From NCBI GenBank assembly GCA_024400275.1, contig JAKSMY010000002.1:1-64000 (forward strand): 64,000 nucleotides of DNA, read 5' to 3'. The notes beneath the pieces were generated by a model, which ran no database searches, had not been told where the DNA came from, and worked only from the letters and a program-made list of their open reading frames with translations. Shown piece by piece: positions 6,007 through 13,683 of this stretch. This DNA comes from Paludibacteraceae bacterium (lineage in GTDB: Bacteria; Bacteroidota; Bacteroidia; Bacteroidales; Paludibacteraceae). Position 1 is the first letter of the stretch; each line of letters begins with the position of its first letter. A program made the position numbers and the translations under genes.

Positions 6007-7929
6007 ATGAATAACAATTTTGGTTTTGTACGAGTTGCTGCTGCTGTGCCTATGTGCCATGTGGCAGATACCGAGGCCAACGTGGCTGAAATCAAACAGC
6101 AAATCGCGGAGGCTGTCCAGGAAGGCGTTGAAGTGCTTTGTTTCCCCGAACTGACGGTGACTGGCTATACGTGTGCGGACCTGTTCTTTACGCAGCAATT
6201 GCAGCAAAATGCCTTGAGAAGTGTACAACAGATTTGTGAATACACACGTGGTAAATCCATTATTGTTTTGGTGGGGGCACCACTCAAAGTAGATAATAAC
6301 CTCTTCAACTGTGCCTTTGTGCTGACCGATGGCGAGGTGGTGGGTGTAGTGCCCAAAATCAACTTGCCTAATACGGGGGAGTTTTACGAGAAACGCTGGT
6401 TCACGTCCGGGCGTGCCGTGCGTGAGGCAGGTGGTACACCTCGTATCCCTACGGTCGAACTATGGGGCGGTGATGTGCCGTTCGGTATTGATTTGCTCTT
6501 TATGACGCGTAATTACTGCTTTGGCGTTGAGGTGTGTGAAGATTTATGGAGTCCCTTGCCGCCATCTACCCAGTTGGCTATACAGGGGGCGGAGATAATT
6601 TTTAACCTCAGTAGTAGTAACTGCGTTACGGGCAAACACGCTTTCCGTCGTCAGATGATTACCCAGCAGTCGGCGCGTGTACATTGCGGATATGTCTATA
6701 CATCGTCCGGTGTGGGCGAATCTACCACCGATGTGGTCTTTTCCGGCTCAACATATATTGCCGAAAATGGCGACTTGCTTGAGATGGGAGAACGTTTCCT
6801 GCGTGAAAGCAGCATGGTGATTACCGAAATAGACGTGGAACGTTTGCGGATTGATAGGCAGAGGAATACCAATTTTACCAAGGACCAACATGGGCATTAT
6901 CGTAAGATAAACGTGGCTCCTATCGAGTCCGAATGGGGCTATGCCGAACCGTCTCACCGTCATTTCTCTATGATGCCTTTCTTGCCGGAAGTGGGGGACG
7001 AAGATGCCTATTGTGGCGATATATTGTCGATTCAGACCAGTGGCTTGGCTCGTCGTTGGGAGCATACCAAAGCACATACTTTGGTGATTGGCATATCAGG
7101 CGGATTGGATTCCACGCTGGCTCTTATCATTGCGGCTCGTACAGCCGATTTATTGGGTTATGAACGGCAGCGTATCTTGGGTGTGACTATGCCGGGGTTC
7201 GGAACGAGCGACCGCACTTACAATAACGCCATACGGCTGATGGAAGAGTTGGGCGTGTCCATTCACGAAATACCTATTCGTGACGTGACGGCGCAACACC
7301 TGCACGATATTGACCACGACATCAATAACCATGACATTACTTACGAGAACGCTCAGGCGCGTATGCGTACGCTTGTCTTGATGGACTTGGCAAATAAATA
7401 CAACGGCTTGGTAATCGGTACGGGTGATTTGAGTGAGTTGGCATTAGGTTGGGCTACTTATTGTGGCGACCACATGTCCATGTATGGCATCAATGCCGGT
7501 GTGCCCAAGACCTTGGTACGCTATATGGTGCAGTATGCAGCGGAAAATCTGTTTGCTGAGGAGACACGGGAAACGTTGCTCGATGTGGTTTCTACTCCTG
7601 TATCGCCTGAACTGCTGCCGACAGACGAGCAGGGCGGTATAGCTCAGATTACGGAGGAGAAAGTGGGACCGTATGAGTTGCACGACTTCTTTATTTTCTA
7701 TTTCTTGCGTTACGGTTTCTCTCGTGAGAAGATTGCCTACATGGCTTCTGTGGCTTTTGAGGACCAGTACACACCCGAGCAGATTGAACATTGGCTGAAT
7801 GTCTTTATGCACCGTTTCTACTGCCAGCAGTTCAAACGCTCTTGCTTACCGGACGGACCTAAGGTGTGCTGTGTCAGCCTCTCTCCCCGTGGCGACTGGC
7901 GTATGCCCTCAGATGTCTGTGAGATGTGA
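6007..7929 (+). CDS. nadE: Glutamine-hydrolysing NAD+ synthetase
   Basis: 640 residues, the usual length for the two-domain form. It makes NAD+ from deamido-NAD+, ATP and glutamine in the cytoplasm. The N-terminal nitrilase-like glutaminase domain shows the triad Glu48 (CFPELTVTGY), Lys117 (VPKINLPN) and Cys177 (VEVCEDLW). The C-terminal synthetase domain has the PP-loop SGGLDS (364-369) and the GTGDLSELALGWATYCGDHMS stretch. A ten-base leader and a hairpin after the stop suggest a single-gene transcript. Confidence 0.97.
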   Translation: MNNNFGFVRVAAAVPMCHVADTEANVAEIKQQIAEAVQEGVEVLCFPELTVTGYTCADLFFTQQLQQNALRSVQQICEYTRGKSIIVLVGAPLKVDNNLFNCAFVLTDGEVVGVVPKINLPNTGEFYEKRWFTSGRAVREAGGTPRIPTVELWGGDVPFGIDLLFMTRNYCFGVEVCEDLWSPLPPSTQLAIQGAEIIFNLSSSNCVTGKHAFRRQMITQQSARVHCGYVYTSSGVGESTTDVVFSGSTYIAENGDLLEMGERFLRESSMVITEIDVERLRIDRQRNTNFTKDQHGHYRKINVAPIESEWGYAEPSHRHFSMMPFLPEVGDEDAYCGDILSIQTSGLARRWEHTKAHTLVIGISGGLDSTLALIIAARTADLLGYERQRILGVTMPGFGTSDRTYNNAIRLMEELGVSIHEIPIRDVTAQHLHDIDHDINNHDITYENAQARMRTLVLMDLANKYNGLVIGTGDLSELALGWATYCGDHMSMYGINAGVPKTLVRYMVQYAAENLFAEETRETLLDVVSTPVSPELLPTDEQGGIAQITEEKVGPYELHDFFIFYFLRYGFSREKIAYMASVAFEDQYTPEQIEHWLNVFMHRFYCQQFKRSCLPDGPKVCCVSLSPRGDWRMPSDVCEM

Positions 7930-8013
7930 TATTTGTCGTCCCAATAGGTTGCCTAAAACCATAATTTTCCTCTACACCGCCTTCTCCGCAAGTTGCCGAA
8001 AGGGGGATAAAAT

Positions 8014-8045
8014 AAGAGAGTGTGCCTATTTTGACACACTCTCTT
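8014..8045. terminator. Hairpin after nadE
   Basis: The arms AAGAGAGTGTG (8014-8024) and CACACTCTCTT (8035-8045) pair perfectly around a 10-nt loop. It lies between convergent nadE and the lipoprotein gene. The AT-rich flank ATTTTATC on the minus strand favours termination of the lipoprotein transcript as well. Confidence 0.75.
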
Positions 8046-8070
8046 GTTGCGATTAAATAAACCGTAATTA

Positions 8071-8718
8071 CTACAGTTCAAAACTACCAAATTCAATTAT
8101 AACCTCCCCTCCTTCTTCATCTCCATTACCACCTAATATAATTTTACAATTTTGTTTTGGTAAAGTTCCATGTGTCTCATAATAAGATGCATCTTCTTTG
8201 GTAAAATAGTAAACATACGCTCCAACGTAACCTTGAGGTTTCATTTGGTCAAGCATATTCAAAAATTCATCAAATGTAATAGGTGCGATTCCATCTCCAT
8301 CTTCTTCCAACATGGCTCCATCTATTCCATAAAAATAAAACTTTTGATTATTGACATTAATTACATTACCATGGTACTTAAACCAATTGATGATGCTTTG
8401 CACAGGGTTGCTTAAATCTTCAGAACATTCTTCATATAAAATCTCATCTACATAATTATTTGATGCAGACAAATTTATACCATAGCCACATTCGCCATGT
8501 TCTTTATTAAAATCCGCCTCGGTTGTGCTTTCTTTACTTAACGTCATTCCCCAACTCAAAGGGATTGCCTTTGCTTCATTTAGTGATTTTTGATACATGG
8601 GAATCAAATCATAAACAGTCTTTAATCCACCGGCACTACCTGAATCACTTGGGTCGTTTTTAGATTTACAAGCCACCAATGCAATGGCTGCTACCATACA
8701 TAATAGTATTTTTTTCAT
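8071..8718 (-). CDS. Putative lipoprotein of unknown function
   Basis: 215 residues. A lipoprotein signal (MKKILLCMVAAIALVAC, lipobox LVAC with Cys17) is followed by a Ser/Asp/Gly-rich linker, which predicts export and lipid anchoring. The mature part has no motif I recognise. It is acidic with several aromatic residues (YFYGIDG, GAYVYYFTKEDASYYE) and ends in a hydrophobic/acidic strand (GGEVIIEFGSFEL). The only promoter found lies about 180 nt upstream, so the gene has an unusually long leader (8719-8897) in which I see no other gene. Confidence 0.7.
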   Translation of the reverse strand: MKKILLCMVAAIALVACKSKNDPSDSGSAGGLKTVYDLIPMYQKSLNEAKAIPLSWGMTLSKESTTEADFNKEHGECGYGINLSASNNYVDEILYEECSEDLSNPVQSIINWFKYHGNVINVNNQKFYFYGIDGAMLEEDGDGIAPITFDEFLNMLDQMKPQGYVGAYVYYFTKEDASYYETHGTLPKQNCKIILGGNGDEEGGEVIIEFGSFEL

Positions 8719-8903
8719 TGTTTTAATAGATTTATATATTGCCTACTTTTTATCGGATTTTCGGCATACTCCATAATTATTTATAGTCCGTCATTGACAA
8801 GGCACAAAAAAGTGGACTAAACTTTTTGATTATAGATGCAATTTTCTTGCTCGTTTTATTCCATAGGCGATATGGTATTTTGCGTTTATATTCAATATCT
8901 CTG

Positions 8904-8934
8904 CAAAGGTACAACTTTTTTTGAACTATGCAAA
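8904..8934 (-). promoter_or_regulatory. Promoter of the lipoprotein gene
   Basis: Minus-strand -33 TTTG (8931-8934), 19 bp, -7 TACCTTTG (8904-8911). Predicted transcription starts near 8897, about 180 nt before the ATG at 8718. Confidence 0.75.
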
Positions 8935-8967
8935 TATATTTCTCTTTTTGTCTTTTGGAAGACACCT

Positions 8968-9855
8968 TTATGCTTCTTCGTAGTAATATGAATAGTCAAT
9001 ACCCTTCATGAACATTTCTCTATCGTTGATGCGGTCGGTCAGCGCATTTGTGATAAGAGAACGAATAGGTGTGCTATTGCTCACACTCACACGCATTGCC
9101 TCTAAATAGGCATTCTTATCTATTTGGCTCCAATCTACACATTGCTGCAAAGCACGTTTGAGCATCAAATCCAACCAAATACGCGTACTACGACCATTAC
9201 CTTCACGAAAGGGATGTGCTATATTCATCTCTACATACTTATCTACAATCTCATCCAAAGTCGTTTCCGGCATCTTCTCAATGGTGGCTAAGGTCTGTGG
9301 TAGATATTGTGCCATAGCAAATTGAAAACCTCCTTTGGCGATATTGACTTGCCGAATTTTGCCTGCAAAATCATATAATCCGCCAAACAGATAAGCATGA
9401 ATTTGTTGCAAGCCCTTCGTTGTGCCGACCTCAACACTATCTATCACTCCGCTTTCAAACAGGGTATAGGCCTTCTTCTTGCTTTGTCCGTCAATGGTTG
9501 TGTCGGAATAAGTAAACCAATCTAAGAACTTGCCTGCTCGTGTGTTCGGAAACTGCTTTGCCAAACGAATAACGCCCTCACTATCCACAACATCAGTTAG
9601 ACGGCGTTTACCATCAGGGGCTACTAATTTCAACTGGGTAGTGACACTAACCACTTGATTGTTCTCTTTCTTCAACTTGGCTTTGAGATACTTCCAATAG
9701 TTACGATTTTTCTCATAATCGTCCTGCTGATTAAGCGTTCCTACGATATCCAACACGGAGAAAAACCATTTGGTTTGTTCGTCCGACCAAATAGCACGCA
9801 CTTCGCGATCCTCAAAGAAGCGGATACTGATTTTATGGGAAGAAAGAGTGCTCAT
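8968..9855 (-). CDS. Bro-N / Fic domain fusion protein
   Basis: 295 residues. Residues about 9-113 ([16 protein letters not shown]-like [40 protein letters not shown]) match the BRO-N domain of phage antirepressor-type proteins. Residues about 145-295 are a Fic domain with the active-site loop [12 protein letters not shown] (214-225, His214) and the preceding [14 protein letters not shown]. Fic proteins usually transfer AMP to target proteins. The C-terminal string [11 protein letters not shown] carries SYYYE (289-293), which resembles the inhibitory (S/T)xxxE(G/N) motif of class III Fic enzymes, with Glu in place of Gly/Asn at the last position. The gene lies 24 bases after a 152-residue gene of unknown function on the same transcript. 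Confidence 0.85.
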   Translation of the reverse strand: MSTLSSHKISIRFFEDREVRAIWSDEQTKWFFSVLDIVGTLNQQDDYEKNRNYWKYLKAKLKKENNQVVSVTTQLKLVAPDGKRRLTDVVDSEGVIRLAKQFPNTRAGKFLDWFTYSDTTIDGQSKKKAYTLFESGVIDSVEVGTTKGLQQIHAYLFGGLYDFAGKIRQVNIAKGGFQFAMAQYLPQTLATIEKMPETTLDEIVDKYVEMNIAHPFREGNGRSTRIWLDLMLKRALQQCVDWSQIDKNAYLEAMRVSVSNSTPIRSLITNALTDRINDREMFMKGIDYSYYYEEA

Positions 9856-9879
9856 GATTTTATCTGTTGTGCATTTATA

Positions 9880-10338
9880 CTACAGGTCACCGAACCAACC
9901 ATGTCCCAAATCCCAATGCTCATCATATAGAAATTCAAAGTACGGCAGAGCAAATTCTTGATTGATGAGGTCCGTTAACTCCGGCTCAATATCTTTGGCC
10001 CATTGCCCGACAAATACGATGAATTTATTGATATTCCACGCCACCCGTCCACGAGGAATTTGCGTATAATCCCCCTTGAATTTGGTAGGTTCATTCTTCG
10101 CAAGTGCGCGATAGTGCTCATCTTTCCATATTTGCCGATGCAATCGCTGATAGTTAATGAAGGGTAGTCCTTTCTCGGCAGCTTCTTCTTCCATTTTAGG
10201 AGTCATCTCCTTTTTACGAACGCCAAACAATGTATGTTCTTCCGGATCATACCAAAATATACCGACAGCCGGCATGGGCTCGTCAAACGAGCGCATATCA
10301 TCCATCATTGCTTTACGATCCGCAGCAGACAAAGTCAT
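9880..10338 (-). CDS. Conserved-looking small protein of unknown function, upstream of Bro-N/Fic
   Basis: 152 residues from ATG 10338. The frame is open further upstream, but the promoter at 10365-10396 rules those starts out. Not recognised. Visible features: an N-terminal MTLSAADRKAMMDDMRS, a WYDPEEHTLFGVRKKEMTPKM segment, an Arg/Lys-rich middle (LHRQIWKDEHY) and an aromatic C terminus (FEFLYDEHWDLGHGWFGDL). No membrane segment or classical DNA-binding motif is seen. It is the first gene of the pair with the Bro-N/Fic protein, so it could be an antidote, a regulator or a target. That is inference only. Confidence 0.6.
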   Translation of the reverse strand: MTLSAADRKAMMDDMRSFDEPMPAVGIFWYDPEEHTLFGVRKKEMTPKMEEEAAEKGLPFINYQRLHRQIWKDEHYRALAKNEPTKFKGDYTQIPRGRVAWNINKFIVFVGQWAKDIEPELTDLINQEFALPYFEFLYDEHWDLGHGWFGDL

Positions 10339-10364
10339 AGTCGTATAGTTTACAATTTTCTCTG

Positions 10365-10396
10365 CAAAGTTACAAAGATTTTTTGGAATATGCAAA
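10365..10396 (-). promoter_or_regulatory. Promoter of the 152-residue gene and Bro-N/Fic gene
   Basis: Minus-strand -33 TTTG (10393-10396), 20 bp, -7 TAACTTTG (10365-10372); ATG at 10338. It fires divergently from the dsbD promoter 47 bases away. Confidence 0.85.
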
Positions 10397-10442
10397 TAAA
10401 GTTTGCCTTTTCCCCTAAAAAAGAGATTTTTCAATCGCTATA

Positions 10443-10474
10443 TTTGGGTTATTCAAAGATTTTTTGTAATTTTG
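10443..10474 (+). promoter_or_regulatory. Promoter of dsbD-sirtuin
   Basis: -33 TTTG (10443-10446), 20 bp, -7 TAATTTTG (10467-10474); ATG at 10501. Confidence 0.85.
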
Positions 10475-10500
10475 CGGCGATAATCGGTAAGTGTTATTTA

Positions 10501-12111
10501 ATGAAATTACTCCTCATCATATTAACCATTCTGTCGCCCGTCCGGTGGTCAGGTGAGCAGGTGGGTGATAGCGTCCTTCTTACTGCTACGGTTGATTCGG
10601 GCTGGCACATGACTCTTATCTCGATTGGCGATTCGATGATTGGAGAGGACTTTGTGGGCAGTTATCAATACACCGTGCACCAATCGCAGGTGCAACCGAT
10701 ACGCTTTACTGCCTGCGATGACAATCAATGTCTTGCGCCTGAAATTTACACTTATAATTCTGATACTTCTTCGGAACTTTGCCGACAGTCGACCGACAGT
10801 CGACCGACAGTCGACCGACAGTTGACCGACGGCGAACCGACGGCGAATCGAATCGTTACCGAGCCGTTGACCTCCTCTTCCGATTACGGTTGGTGGTTCT
10901 TAATGGGCATTTTAGGCGGCTTGTTGGCAATTTTCACCCCTTGTATATGGCCGATTATTCCCATGACCGTCTCTTTCTTCTTGAAGAAAGGCGGTGGTAA
11001 AAAAGACGCTATCCTATATGGCATCAGTATTGTGGTTATTTATGTGGGTTTGGGTTTGCTCATCACGGTGCTTTTCGGTGCATCGGCACTTAACGCCCTT
11101 TCCACTAATGCGGTAGTAAACCTCTTTTTCTTTGCTTTGTTAGTGGTCTTTGCCTTGTCATTCTTCGGATTATTTGAAATAACCTTACCGGCTTCGTGGT
11201 CGGATAAATTGGACGGCAAAGCACGCACGACAGGCGGTTATATCAGCATCTTGCTGATGGCGTTTACGTTGGTCATTGTCTCTTTCTCCTGTACGGGACC
11301 TATTATAGGAACATTGCTTGTTGAGGCTGCCGGACAGTCGCTCTTGGCCCCCGCAACAGGAATGTTCGGTTTTGCCATCGCATTGGCATTGCCATTTGCG
11401 CTCTTTGCCCTATTTCCCCAATGGATGCAGAACTTACCCAAGTCGGGTGAGTGGATGCAGTCCTTCAAGGTAACGCTCGCTTTTATCGAATTGGCTTTAT
11501 CGCTCAAGTTCCTATCTGTGGCTGATATGGCATACGGGTGGGGTATATTGCCACGTTGGTTGTTTATTGCCCTTTGGATAGCCTGCTTTACGGGCTTGGG
11601 AATTTATCTTATTCGCAAGAATTGGTTAGGTAAGTTTGTTGCTTTGTCTGCTTGGGGTTTTGTGTTGTATTTATTACCCGGCTTATGGGGCGCACCTGTC
11701 AAAGCCATTGCCGCTTTTGCTCCGCCGCCTGCAATAGAACGGCAGGTCTTCTATGATTATGAAGAGGGATTGGACTATGCCCGTCAGGTCCGGCGTCCTG
11801 TTGTGGTGAATTTTACCGGATACGGCTGTGTTAACTGCCGCAAAATGGAAGAGTATGTCCTGAATGATTCGTCTGTGCATCAGTTGCTGCAAGATTATGT
11901 TTATATTATGCTTTATGTAGATTCGCGTATGGATATGAATGAGAACGGCATAGAGGACGGAGTGGAAAATTCGCAGTTGCAACGAACCTTTGGCAGCAAT
12001 GCCCAGCCGTATTTTATTCGGCTGAATGCAGACGGTACGCAAATAGGTCAGGCACAGGCTTTTACTATCAACCCCCAAACGTTTACTGATTGGCTAAATA
12101 AAACGTATTGA
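10501..12111 (+). CDS. dsbD: DsbD-like thiol:disulfide interchange protein
   Basis: 536 residues; Bacteroidales relatives are usually longer. It passes electrons from the cytoplasm to periplasmic thiols. A shortened N-terminal alpha domain (PVRWSGEQ, SGWHMT, TACDDNQCLAPE with Cys72/Cys77) is followed by a linker encoded by an 11-mer DNA repeat (residues about 95-117). Next come eight or so membrane segments with the paired cysteines in TPCIWPIIP (Cys148) and SCTGPIIG (Cys264), then a thioredoxin-like C-terminal domain with CVNC (443-446). The start follows the promoter. The sirtuin gene begins one base after the stop. Confidence 0.9.
   Translation: MKLLLIILTILSPVRWSGEQVGDSVLLTATVDSGWHMTLISIGDSMIGEDFVGSYQYTVHQSQVQPIRFTACDDNQCLAPEIYTYNSDTSSELCRQSTDSRPTVDRQLTDGEPTANRIVTEPLTSSSDYGWWFLMGILGGLLAIFTPCIWPIIPMTVSFFLKKGGGKKDAILYGISIVVIYVGLGLLITVLFGASALNALSTNAVVNLFFFALLVVFALSFFGLFEITLPASWSDKLDGKARTTGGYISILLMAFTLVIVSFSCTGPIIGTLLVEAAGQSLLAPATGMFGFAIALALPFALFALFPQWMQNLPKSGEWMQSFKVTLAFIELALSLKFLSVADMAYGWGILPRWLFIALWIACFTGLGIYLIRKNWLGKFVALSAWGFVLYLLPGLWGAPVKAIAAFAPPPAIERQVFYDYEEGLDYARQVRRPVVVNFTGYGCVNCRKMEEYVLNDSSVHQLLQDYVYIMLYVDSRMDMNENGIEDGVENSQLQRTFGSNAQPYFIRLNADGTQIGQAQAFTINPQTFTDWLNKTY
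10788..10849 (+). repeat. 11-mer repeat inside dsbD (GTCGACCGACA type)
   Basis: About five to six tandem 11-nt units, three of them near-identical GTCGACCGACA and the rest drifting to GGCGAACCGAC, encode the Ser/Thr/Asp/Arg-rich linker between the alpha domain and the first membrane segment. All frames of the unit are stop-free. A related array lies in the giant surface gene at 61275-61345. Confidence 0.88.
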
Positions 12112-12112
12112 T

Positions 12113-12802
12113 ATGAAGAAAATAGTAGTTTTCACCGGAGCCGGCGTTAGTGCTGAGAGTGGGTTAGGTACGTTCCGTGACTCGGACGGTTTATGGGAGA
12201 AATATCGTGTTGAGGACATCTGCACGCACGAAGCGTGGTTGCGTAATCCGCAACTATGTGTTGATTTCTATAATGCACGCCGTCGTGACACCTTGGCTGC
12301 TCAACCTAATGCTGCCCATTTGGCTCTGACTAAGTTGCAGCAGGCTTATCCCACGATGGAAATCATTACGCAGAACATAGACGACCTGCACGAGCGTGCC
12401 GGTAGCCAACATATTACCCATTTGCATGGTGAGATAACCAAACTACGCAGTGAGAACAACGATACGGCTACTGTACCATTAGAGGGCTGGGAGCAGCACT
12501 ACGGTGACCGTCACCCTGATGGTTCGCTCTTGCGCCCGTATATTGTCTTTTTTGGAGAAGGTGTGCCTTATTTCTCAAAGGCGTGCGAAATAGCCTCCAC
12601 GGCAGATATTATGGTGGTGGTTGGCACCAGCCTGAATGTTTATCCTGCCGCTTCGCTATTAGAGTATGTGCGTCCGGGCGTACCTATTTACTTCATCGAC
12701 CCGGGTATGCCCGAGTTCGGTTACTACAAAGACCACATCACCCATATTCGTAAAAAAGCCACGGAAGGTGTGCCTGAATTAGTCGAGCAATTATGCCGCT
12801 AA
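12113..12802 (+). CDS. cobB: NAD-dependent protein deacylase (sirtuin), zinc-less form
   Basis: 229 residues. Sir2 motifs: GAGVSAESG (9-17) for NAD binding, TQNIDDLHERAG (86-97) and the catalytic His105 in HLHGEI. LRPYIVFFGEGVPY and VVGTSLNVYPAA complete the Rossmann fold. The four zinc-binding cysteines of the classical small domain are absent; the segment TKLRSENNDTATVPLEGWEQHY replaces them, as in other Bacteroidetes sirtuins known to me. It starts one base after dsbD and overlaps the convergent DUF3089 gene by 4 bases. Confidence 0.93.
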   Translation: MKKIVVFTGAGVSAESGLGTFRDSDGLWEKYRVEDICTHEAWLRNPQLCVDFYNARRRDTLAAQPNAAHLALTKLQQAYPTMEIITQNIDDLHERAGSQHITHLHGEITKLRSENNDTATVPLEGWEQHYGDRHPDGSLLRPYIVFFGEGVPYFSKACEIASTADIMVVVGTSLNVYPAASLLEYVRPGVPIYFIDPGMPEFGYYKDHITHIRKKATEGVPELVEQLCR

Positions 12803-13683
12803 TGGCGCAATCTATTCATCATGTTTGTGTGTATCGCATGATGATAGAACAGTAAGTCCCAGTGATGTAAACAGCCTGCGTGCCACCAGCGTTCCGTGCT
12901 AGGAATGCTGTAGCGTTCCGGATCAACGTCGCACAAGAGTAAATGTGCCACCGTGTCCTGAACAATGGTAATTGTATCTTGCTGGTAATATAGCACGGCA
13001 GGTGTAGCGTCTGTGGTCCAGTTAAGCGGATTGATACAGGTAGCCGCCCCACCACTGACAAAGGACCATTGTCTATCGGGTGTCGTCACTGAGTTAAAGG
13101 AAATCACTTTGCCTTCCAACGCTCCGGTGGCTGGCTCAATGTGCGAATCACATAAATCGTCCGCCGTCAATTGATACCCCATCATGTACGCCCCCAAGCA
13201 CCGCTTATAGTCCTTGTCTCGCATCTCGCGCAGCAGGTGAGGAATCATCATAGCACCTTGACTGAATCCTACAAGGAAAAAAGGACGGTTCCTGTTTTTA
13301 TGGCGCAGGTACGACTTAAATTGTTGCGTTATGTCAGTTCTTGCCACGTCAAAAGCCTTCTGAAACGAATCGGCAGGCAGCAGAATAGCATTCATCGTGA
13401 ATTGGTGATAATAGGGGGCAAACACATTGAGCGAATCGCCCAAATAATCTGTGATAAAATCAATCTCTTGTTGCAACAACTCTTTCTCGGCTTGCGTGAG
13501 GGTTGCGTTATACACCTCATTGCCGTCATCGTCTTGCGAGGCAATCACATTGGTAGATGTGATATAGAACAGGTCTGCCTGATAGGGCGGCTGCTTTTGG
13601 CAACTGCCTAAAAAGAACAGAACTAAACATACAATAGATGTAACAAACGTTGTGTGAAGGGCTATAAATAAATACTTTTTCAT
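12799..13683 (-). CDS. DUF3089 lipoprotein, alpha/beta-hydrolase-like
   Basis: 294 residues. An N-terminal hydrophobic segment ends in FLGSC, a plausible lipobox, so export and lipid anchoring are likely. The GFSQG sequence in FFLVGFSQGAMMIPHL is a serine-hydrolase nucleophile elbow, and TCINPLNW together with the C-terminal HHWDLLFYH fit DUF3089. The substrate is unknown. Its ATG overlaps the CotH stop by 4 bases and its stop overlaps the convergent sirtuin stop. It is the last gene of the long minus-strand series. Confidence 0.8.
   Translation of the reverse strand: MKKYLFIALHTTFVTSIVCLVLFFLGSCQKQPPYQADLFYITSTNVIASQDDDGNEVYNATLTQAEKELLQQEIDFITDYLGDSLNVFAPYYHQFTMNAILLPADSFQKAFDVARTDITQQFKSYLRHKNRNRPFFLVGFSQGAMMIPHLLREMRDKDYKRCLGAYMMGYQLTADDLCDSHIEPATGALEGKVISFNSVTTPDRQWSFVSGGAATCINPLNWTTDATPAVLYYQQDTITIVQDTVAHLLLCDVDPERYSIPSTERWWHAGCLHHWDLLFYHHAIHTNMMNRLRH

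Noticed and set aside
8777..8965. 62-codon minus-strand frame upstream of the lipoprotein
   Set aside because: The lipoprotein promoter lies inside it, so it would not be transcribed as a whole, and its composition is that of AT-rich leader DNA.
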